A DNA stretch of 64,000 nt. Origin: Dendrocalamus latiflorus (taxonomy: Eukaryota > Streptophyta > Magnoliopsida > Poales > Poaceae). Below the pieces are notes generated by a model. That model was not told where the DNA came from. It saw nothing but the letters and a program-made list of their open reading frames with translations, and did no database searches. Made by a program: the position numbers and the translations under genes. The stretch spans positions 16,069,100 through 16,133,099 of the forward strand of contig CM029622.1 in assembly GCA_017311315.1 (NCBI GenBank), in the 5' to 3' direction. This document shows, one piece after another, positions 56,779 to 64,000 of the stretch (position 1 is its first letter; every line of letters begins with the position of its first letter).

Positions 56779-57400
56779 AGGTCGAGCCTCCAAATCCCTG
56801 GCCCCCAATTTGCCAATTCCTAAAAATTGGCCGGAGATGGATCTGGTACAGGGCAAGAAATGCAAACAAAAGGCTCCGAAATCGATTCGCCAAATGCTCC
56901 TACAACATCAAAGCGAAGAGCTTTCCAACAGATTATCTAAGAAATTTGGCCGAACTGCATCAAAGAATCCTTCTTATCATGCACACCCAAGAAACCAAAA
57001 TTCTAGGAGAAGAGCGGTAGATCTCGAGGTCCAATTCGCCTAACGCGGCATGGATCCCAAGCTAAGCGGCTTGCCCAAGAAACAAGACGGGCATTGACCA
57101 AATGGGATCAAATTCCTCCAAGAACCGCAGAACATGGGACAAGAAAACCGCTACTTATTTCGGAGGGGGGGCGAATGCGATCGGGCAGAGGCGGAGTGGG
57201 AGGCAGCGAATGCGATCGGGAGGGGGATGAAGGGGAGAGGAAATTTGGGGATTGGAAATTTTCGGAATGGATTAAAGTGGGATCGATTAGCTGGAGGCGA
57301 GGGGAGGAGAGGAGGGGAACTAGTTAAAGCCGAAGCCGTTCCCGGAAGGGCGGAGAGCTCAACGTGCGCGCCAGGAAGGGCACAAAGGATCGAGCTGTCA
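56779..57400 (-). promoter_or_regulatory. 5' UTR and promoter-proximal region of the PP2C gene
   Basis: A possible leader acceptor (TTTTTAG) lies about 50 bp upstream of the ATG, so the 5' UTR may be spliced. GC/purine-rich DNA at 57130-57380 resembles a grass leader exon and core promoter. No TATA box is certain. Confidence 0.35.
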
Positions 57401-57964
57401 AATTAATTTTCTAAATTACCTGTCAGGACTGTTCGTTATCTAATCTCTCTTTTAAAAAAAATCTTGAAATACAGATAAGTGTACCTTGTTTTAAAGAAAA
57501 ATACCGTTAGCTGTATAGTTGTCGAGGGCATTACACTACATATCTCTGAGCATACCATGCATGTTCCATGGTTTTTAGAGGGATTTTTTTAATCTTCCAT
57601 TTAGATGTGTGTAATTTTGGTAAGTATTTGGCCATGTGTTATGTAGTTCTCAATTTTGCTTATATGTCTCATTTACCATTACCCTCAATCTACTACATAA
57701 GTTGACTGGCATTGATGGATTATTTGACTGTCATTTGATTTTCGATTTTATTGGAAAGACAAAAAAGAAAATTACTTATGAAGATGAGGATCCCATTTGT
57801 CAGCTTCCTTCCTCTCATTGGATCTCACCTGACTTGCAATGATCTTCCTGCTAGTCAGGTCGAACCGCCACGCTACTAATTGTCTAGTACCCATAGTTGA
57901 TGCTCGACCTTGTTGCAACTTTGTCGTGCCATTGCTCTTTGCTACTGCTTCTCCAAATGGCGAG
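57401..57964. other. Intergenic DNA left of the hAT element
   Basis: AT-rich, with no supportable gene. Confidence 0.4.
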
Positions 57965-57972
57965 CTTGTCAG

Positions 57973-60138
57973 TAGACAGTAGTGGTGGCCAATGCGTCGA
58001 GTCTTATTGTGCCGGCCTGTGGTCCGCTACTATTGGTCCGATCCAAACACGATACGACCTGTTTAGCATATGGGCCGTGCCATGCCTAGGCCGAGAGGGC
58101 AGCACGTCGGGCTGGTACATCATGGCCCGATAACGGTAGTGGGCTGTACCGGCACGACATGGTCCGGTACAGTTGCAATGGGCATAGGCACGACATGGTT
58201 TGGCCCGTTGAAAATAGTTGTTCTTTGGCCTTTTTTGATCGTTAGGGGTGTAAAAAATTCTTAAAAATAGCAAAAATTAAAAAAATGTACTTTTTTCTTA
58301 TAAATAGGTGGGGACATCCGGCCCCTATTCTTCACACCTCAAATCTGACTCTCATATCTCAGTTTAGCTGTGAAAAATCTGGTAGTGTTTGCGCAAATTT
58401 GGCAAAATTAGTGAGAAATTCGTGCGAAATTTAGAAAATTCAAAAATCTTCAAATAATTTTCTGAGAGCTGTAAAAGAGGTAATAGTGCTGAAAATATTA
58501 CAGAATGCATTATTAAAGTTGTAGAAAATTTTGGCTTCACGGATAAGATTTTTTCTATAACTTTAGATAATGCAAATGCAAACAGTAAGGCTATGAAAAT
58601 TCTTACTTCTTTGTTTAATACTTATGCATAATCTTTGTTACTGCATCAACGTTGTGTTTATCATATTATTAATCTTATTGTTAAATATGATTTTAAAAGA
58701 TTAAATGCTTGTATTGATTCTTTTAGAGATGCAATTTCATATATTAATTGTTCTAACCAACAAATAGCCACATATAAGAGCTTTTGTGTAGCAATGAACA
58801 TCTGTCCTAGAAAATTCAGCATAGACATGCCTGTTAGATGAAACTCTACATACCTTATGCTTAAATATATATTGCCATATAAGAGCACCTTATCTATTTT
58901 CCTTCACACCCAAGGTCATCAATCTCGTAGCTCCTCCAATAGAACACTAGTTAGAGACCCGGAACTTACTGAGGACAATTATGTTATTGGTGAAAAAATA
59001 TTTTCTTTTTTGAAACTTTTTCATAAAACTACACCTTGTCTTTCTGGAGTATACTGTCCAACCTCTCCTCTAATTGTTCATAACATTCTTGAAATTCCTA
59101 TTTTATATGCATTTGCCTTTATTTTGGATTCTAGGGACAAACTCCAAGGATTTATAAACGTATTACAACTTTTAAGTGATGCTACCGGTTTAGATTATTG
59201 TACATACTATAGAGTAGTTAAAAATAAGTTATATGAGGTATACGAGAAATACGAAAATAAATTTGGATCCGTGCATTTGGAAAGACCCCTGGTAGCCCCT
59301 AGCACCTCTAGGGGGACTATGCAATGGGGCAAGTGCAGGTACACAACAGTTAGGAGGAGGAAGACGACAAAGCACCAGAGACCTATCAAGCTATCTCAAT
59401 AGTGATAGCGACATCTTCAAATAAGAGTTGAACATCCTCTCATGGTGGTAAACCCAGAAAGTAACATATCCAGTGCTATCCATATTAGTATGCGATATGT
59501 TGACTGTTCCTGTCTCTACAGTCTTCCCGGAGTCAGCTTTCAGTCTATATGGAAGAATAATCGAGGAGCAGCGAACAAGTCTTTCGAACAAGATGGTTGA
59601 AATCCTTCTGACCGTCAAAGACTACGAGCAAGCTGAATCAAGATTCCAACATACTGCAGAGAATAGAGACTTAGAAGAATCTTTTGAGAATTTATATCTA
59701 GATAGCAATGAATAGGATTTGTAATATTTTTTCTTCAGATGTAGTCACTAGTGAGCTTTATACGTTGTATTCTTTTTTCTTTACTAATATTTTCTCAAGT
59801 TGAGTTCTTACTTGGTAAAGTTTTTAACGAGACAGCCATCCCATGTAATTTAATAAGTTAATAAAGTTCATTATATCATTAAAAATAATTATCTTGATGA
59901 TTAACAATGTCTACAATTTTCTATAATTTTTAGGTAATTTTCTACAATTTTTTCTTAAATTTTTTTATAATTTTCTGAAGTTTTTCTCTTTTTTCGGCTT
60001 AATGGGCCAATCACAGAGTCGTGGGCCGTGCCTAGGCTCAGATCATGGCCTGTGGGCCGTCACGGCACAGCCCGTTTATTTGCTAGGCCTAAACGGACCG
60101 TGTCATACCGGCCTGGTACAGCCCATTGGATAGCTCTA
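57973..60138 (+). mobile_element. hAT transposon, decayed, 2.17 kb
   Basis: The left end TAGACAGTAGTGGTGGCCAA and the right end (complement TAGAGCTATCCAATGGGC) are imperfect inverted repeats. Flanking 8-mers CTTGTCAG (57965-57972) and CTTGTCAC (60139-60146) match 7 of 8, as expected for an old hAT insertion. Subterminal GGGCCGTG-type motifs occur on both sides. The interior is a dead transposase. Confidence 0.75.
58480..59715 (+). pseudogene. hAT transposase remnant (RICESLEEPER type)
   Basis: Broken frames in order: CVYHIINLIVKYDFKRLNAC, a middle part (YVIGEKIFSFLKLFHKTTPC, then PILYAFAFILDSRDKLQGFI) and the C-terminal hAT dimerisation domain (VSTVFPESAFSLYGRIIEEQ, RTSLSNKMVEILLTVKDYEQ), ending at 59715. 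Stops and shifts separate them. The N-terminal BED zinc finger is not seen. It cannot encode an active transposase. Confidence 0.8.
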
Positions 60139-60146
60139 CTTGTCAC

Positions 60147-60648
60147 ATGTAGGCATAGTCTCACCTCTGTCGTTCATCTCCGCTGTCTCCATGCTGGAGC
60201 AGCCGTTGTCATCTTTATTGACGACCTCCCAAAATTCGCTCACATTCATCTGTGTGGCCTTCATAGGATGTCAGCACCACTCTTACCTCACGAAATCTTG
60301 CCACCTAGCATTTGTTGCGCCAAATTCTGCCTTTGTCCCAATCCCAACATGGTAATGATACGCCCAATTCCAGTTACAAGAATGACAATGGCGATGGAAC
60401 TAAGCTCAATTGGTTTTTTTAACTTATGGTTTATTTTATACTATAGTTGCTACTAGCATTTTTAACGTAATTAAATTAAAAAACAAAAATAGAAAAAACA
60501 TGTTAGTCCATCATGGATAATGTAAATAAATACAGGAAAAAAGTACACTAAAATAGACATACGCTCACTCCAATTCACAACACAAAAACTTTTGCGCCAT
60601 AGAGTTATAATCAAAGTGGCCGCAAGCCACATGCACCTGTTACATGAG
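60147..60648. other. Intergenic DNA between hAT and SINE
   Basis: No gene. The stretch at 60412-60480 resembles the tail of the repeat family seen at 4.2-5.8 kb. Confidence 0.35.
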
Positions 60649-60664
60649 GATTGAAATAGATCTA

Positions 60665-60978
60665 AAAAAACTCGACATGCGGGGGGGAAGAAACCCCCCG
60701 GGCATCATGCTTAAGAAGAAGGTCTTCTCACGCAGACCGAGAAAACCTCCGAACCCCTGCTCCACCCTTACACAGCGGCACCAACGCCCGACCTTTGTGA
60801 GACGACCGGCGGATCCTTTGGATCAACGCCCTGGCGGGTCCTTAGACCTGTGCTTTGGTGTGGTAGCAAGCGATGGGATTTTTTCCCCAAGCCTGAAATT
60901 CGCTCCTACTGGGAGTCGAACCCAGGACCTGGGGGTGCTACTGAGGCGCTCTAACCGCTAGGCTAGAGGCCCTTTCGC
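60665..60978 (-). mobile_element. tRNA-derived SINE (Au type), about 314 bp
   Basis: On the minus strand the head carries an A box (TAGCCTAGCGGTTAGAGCGC) and a B box (GGTTCGACTCC), as in tRNA genes. The body resembles the Au SINE family of grasses, ending in a T-run. The 16-bp duplication GGATTGAAATAGATCT flanks it (60649-60664 and 60979-60994). The duplication proves LINE-mediated retroposition and excludes a functional tRNA gene. Confidence 0.85.
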
Positions 60979-61027
60979 GGATTGAAATAGATCTCACAAT
61001 TTAGGTACACTTGCATGATAGAATTAG

Positions 61028-61851
61028 GGGATAATTCATAATATACCACTCGAAAGAGTGGCATGGCTCGAAATGCCACTCAAAAGATTGATTTCCACTA
61101 CATACCACTTCACATATATTTAGATTCAAGATATACTAGTACCTCGACTTTATTACAAATTAAAGCTTTTTCCCCTTTTGGCTATGTGAAATGACTATTT
61201 TGCCCTTAGATAGCATTGCTAGGATGGCTAACAACTACATATGGTTGTTTTGTGTATGAAGTGGAACAAAACTTTGGTGCCCTCTATGATAGTATAACAT
61301 TTAGTACTTAATTGTTATTGTTATTCGCTTCCAAAATCATTATTGTCATGCCAACGAAAAATTTGGAAGTTTTTGCCTATGGCAATGTAATAACAGATAA
61401 TAAGTTGTTGCATGATAACTATTGCTAACGACATGTCAAGTTAATTAGACAACCATTCATTGCAAAAGCACTGGGCCATGATATGTTAACAAGATAACCA
61501 TTGCAACCATCCATGACAGCAAATTCCTAAAGCTAATAGATTACATACACATAAGCAGTACATTATATAACATCCACCACTTGCCAAAATGAAATCCTAG
61601 CGCAAATCTCACATAAGCAATATTCAAAACACATATATAGTGAGGTATTTCCTGCAAGTGTGAAAACATGGAACAAGGACAAAACGATCATTTCCTATGG
61701 CCAAACAAGGGGAAAAGCTTTAATTCGTAATAAAATCAAGGTAATAGTGTTCCTAAATCTAAATATCTTTATAGTATGTTATGAAAATCAATCTTTCGAG
61801 CAGCATTGTGAGCCATGGTACTCTTTCGAGTGGTATATCATGAATTATCCT
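61028..61851. mobile_element. Non-autonomous Mutator-like element (MULE type), 824 bp
   Basis: Long inverted ends (about 140 bp, 61028-61170 and 61709-61851), for example GGATAATTCATAATATACCA against its complement on the right, are flanked by the perfect 9-bp duplication TAGAATTAG (61019-61027 and 61852-61860). The size of the duplication and the long TIRs fit Mutator-like elements. No transposase or captured gene is recognisable inside. Confidence 0.85.
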
Positions 61852-62046
61852 TAGAATTAGTTGGATGTCGCAGAAATGGATTGACAGGAAATCAGGATGG
61901 GCATCACATGTCAAGTTACACTTGTAGTCATATAAATTACAATAATACATCTGTTGCCATAGATATCCCCTTACATAGTGAAAATTTTTGAACTGTGCAA
62001 CTCCAAGACAAGTCCATAAATAATAGCTGGTACAGAATTTTGTTAA

Positions 62047-62245
62047 GGCATTATTTGGTTCCTTTGGTTAACCTTACCTACCCTTACTAACAGGCAAGGC
62101 AATTCTTGCTAATGGAGGAGAGCCAATTTGACTCTCCCTCAAAAGTAAGAAAAAGCTAGGCAAGGGAATCAAAGCATGCATCCCTTCCCACTAACCTTCC
62201 TTAGCAAGGTTAGGCAAGAATGAGCAAGGAAACCAAGCATGCCCT
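62047..62245. mobile_element. Tourist-like MITE, 199 bp
   Basis: Ends GGCATTATTTGGTTCC and (complement) GGGCATGCTTGGTTTCC are flanked by TAA (62044-62046 and 62246-62248). This is typical of Tourist/PIF MITEs. Confidence 0.75.
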
Positions 62246-62266
62246 TAATATTTTGAACATTGTTTG

Positions 62267-62351
62267 TCACCAAAAAGACTGAAGATGGCTCGCAATCTCC
62301 ATTTGCAAACTTCTTCGATCCAATTCAGGTAGATCTAATTCACTAGAACGC
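62267..62351 (-). other. Possible terminal exon of an unidentified minus-strand gene
   Basis: A good acceptor (TTTTGCAG) is followed by an open coding-like stretch RSSELDLPELDRRSLQMEIA and then SHLQSFW and TGA. Another exon-like block lies near 62710-62805 but can be read either way. I do not recognise the family and cannot chain exons. It may be the 3' end of a gene beyond the window, or chance. Confidence 0.2.
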
Positions 62352-64000
62352 CTGCAAAACCGAGTGAAAAATGAACAAGGAAACAAGTCACTATCAATCT
62401 ATCATGTATACATAAGTTGAAGAGTAGAATAAAAAAGATGGCTAAAGGTCTTGGACAAATAAGCACCCAAACGTAACTACTAACATAAAGGTTTTGCCTC
62501 TGATATGGTATATTCATGGTCATATATCATGAATCATGATCATCAAACTAGAAACAACTTAGTTCAACTGATGTGGTTCTGCCACACTTAGACAGCGAAG
62601 AGAATACGCCATCGATTAAAAACTGTGAAAACAAATTAACCTGTCAATGTTTCACAAATGAACTAAAATATTTTAGAGTATCTTATCTAGTACAAATCTA
62701 CATGGAGAAAGATGGAGTACACAGTAAAAATGCTGTTGTTTGGGGCAGGGTAGGCTGGGATGAAGGCAGGTCAGGCAGAACCTTGCTTAGAGCATCCAAG
62801 ACAACCTGCTTCTATAAAAAAAACTCTATCATCACTGTTCCAACAATCAGCAATATATCTAATGCTTGTTCAGACCATAAATGCCTATAAAACGTCAATA
62901 CACTAATTTTGCCATAAAGAATCATCTGTCCTGAAGATATTAACTTTACTTAAAATAAATTGCTACCCCCTTTTTTCCGTTGTTAGAAGAAGCATCAAAA
63001 TAAGGGTAGAAATTTTGGCTCATAACACGCTGAAAGTCTGAAACCAATTGGAAAATGGGAGGACCAAATTTTTTGAGTATAAAACAAAACTAAGTGTCGG
63101 AAAAAGAATAAAGTCGGTCATAAGCAGAATTATAATTTTCATCTTCCAACAATGAATTAATACCTGCCACCCAGCAAAAAACCATTTGGAACTAGGTTTT
63201 TTAAATTCTAAATTCAACCGTTGTAGACATGTACCTGCTCCAATCACAATATTAGAAGTTTACAGCTTCATCAGTCGTCATTTTCATAGTAGGAGCTTGC
63301 TCTAATTATGTAGACCTGCACCATTTACGTAACAGAGGTTGCACGGTTAGTAGTAACATACATAGATTCTTCCACAGCTAGGCCTTAACAGAAGCCCTAG
63401 TGGTTATGGAATGTGTATAATAGATAGCAGGCAAAGAGGGAAACTGATGTTTAGAAGCCTTTTAGACCCCGTTTAAAATGGAGGAATTTGATAGGGGCAT
63501 TGGAGGAATAGTACTGTTCCTTGTAAAATTCTTGTGTTCCAATTTGTTAATAATTAGACACAATTTCCTAATTTCAATTATAGTTTATTTAGACACAATT
63601 TCCTAGTTTCAATTATAGTTTATTTTGTAAGTAGATATGCCAGGTGGCCCCACTCAACCGCTTAAATCTATGACATATGCAAACCATGAATGTTTGATAC
63701 ACAGATATTCCAGTTATTATATGACAACAGCCAGTTTTTTTACGTAACAACTCAATTAACTCGACATCATTAGTTAGCTGCACAAATATTGGGGAAAAGT
63801 CACCTTGAACATTCAGGAGTATGACACCAATCACCCACGAAGCAAGTTTCAGGAACTTTTCACAATCCCCATTTGGAACGCGTGAATTCCACAGGAAATT
63901 TGTAGGAAATGAGACATCCACTCTCGCTGAATGTGAGGTTCCCTACGAAATCCCTGTGGAAATCCTGTGCTCCATACATGTTTCTGCAGAAAAAACTTAG
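62352..64000. other. Right end: AT-rich DNA with a 35-bp tandem duplication
   Basis: No supported gene. A direct duplication of about 35 bp (TTCAATTATAGTTTATTT core) lies at about 63556-63626. Sequences at 63465-63500 and 63890-63955 (GGAATTTGATAGG, CACAGGAAATTTG) resemble MITE ends but give no clean inverted pair or target duplication. Confidence 0.35.

Noticed and set aside
60878..60978. Functional tRNA gene on the minus strand
   Set aside because: A and B boxes are present, but the sequence continues into a SINE body, and a 16-bp duplication flanks the entire unit.
63613..63921. 102-aa minus-strand frame at the right end
   Set aside because: No recognisable domain, overlaps MITE-like sequence, and no splice structure could be built.

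Overview
The window is nuclear DNA from a grass, most likely rice (Oryza). I infer this from monocot-type genes with GC-rich first exons, GT-AG introns, and grass-type transposons: Tourist-like MITEs, a tRNA-headed SINE with a poly-T end, a Tat-type LTR element with an antisense gene, and a RepHel+RPA Helitron. No bacterial, organellar, CRISPR or rRNA features are present.

Layout. 1-4034 (-): most of a large host gene for a proline-rich, charged-helix protein; the frame runs off the left edge. 4.2-7.3 kb: AT-rich DNA with MITE remnants. 7312 to about 21.7 kb (-): a large Helitron with a canonical 3' end, an 11-exon RPA-like gene, a RepHel (HUH Rep plus PIF1 helicase) gene, an AT-rich tandem array and a GC-rich 5' leader. 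21.7-24.1 kb: inverted arms enclosing a fold-back element built from regularly spaced palindromes. 26.0-30.7 kb (+): a host WEB1-family coiled-coil gene. 31.9-33.3 kb: a retroposed insertion with a 16-bp target duplication carrying an amino-acid permease fragment. 34-48.7 kb: an old Ty3/gypsy element (-) split by a 12-kb Tat-type element (+, 35447-47453). 48.7-49.9 kb: a copia tail. 50.3-50.8 kb: a broken glycosyltransferase fragment. 51.8-52.1 kb (+): a CCD1-like EF-hand gene. 53.3-56.8 kb (-): an 8-exon PP2C gene with a hAT MITE in an intron. 58-60.1 kb: a dead hAT transposon. 60.65-62.25 kb: a SINE, a MULE-type element and a Tourist-like MITE. The right end has no gene I can support.

The four host genes are independent and intact where visible. 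The Helitron's RPA and RepHel genes would have acted together in rolling-circle transposition, and the Tat element's gag/pol in retrotransposition. Both elements are now broken. Reading phase across the introns shows that four breaks (RepHel, RPA, Tat pol, Tat antisense gene) are each exactly one missing base, two or three of them at homopolymers, so sequence error should be excluded before calling these genes dead.

I found no wholly new system. The least explained structures are the palindrome-array fold-back element, the TATA-bearing tandem array between Tat pol and its antisense gene, and the AT-rich array inside the Helitron.
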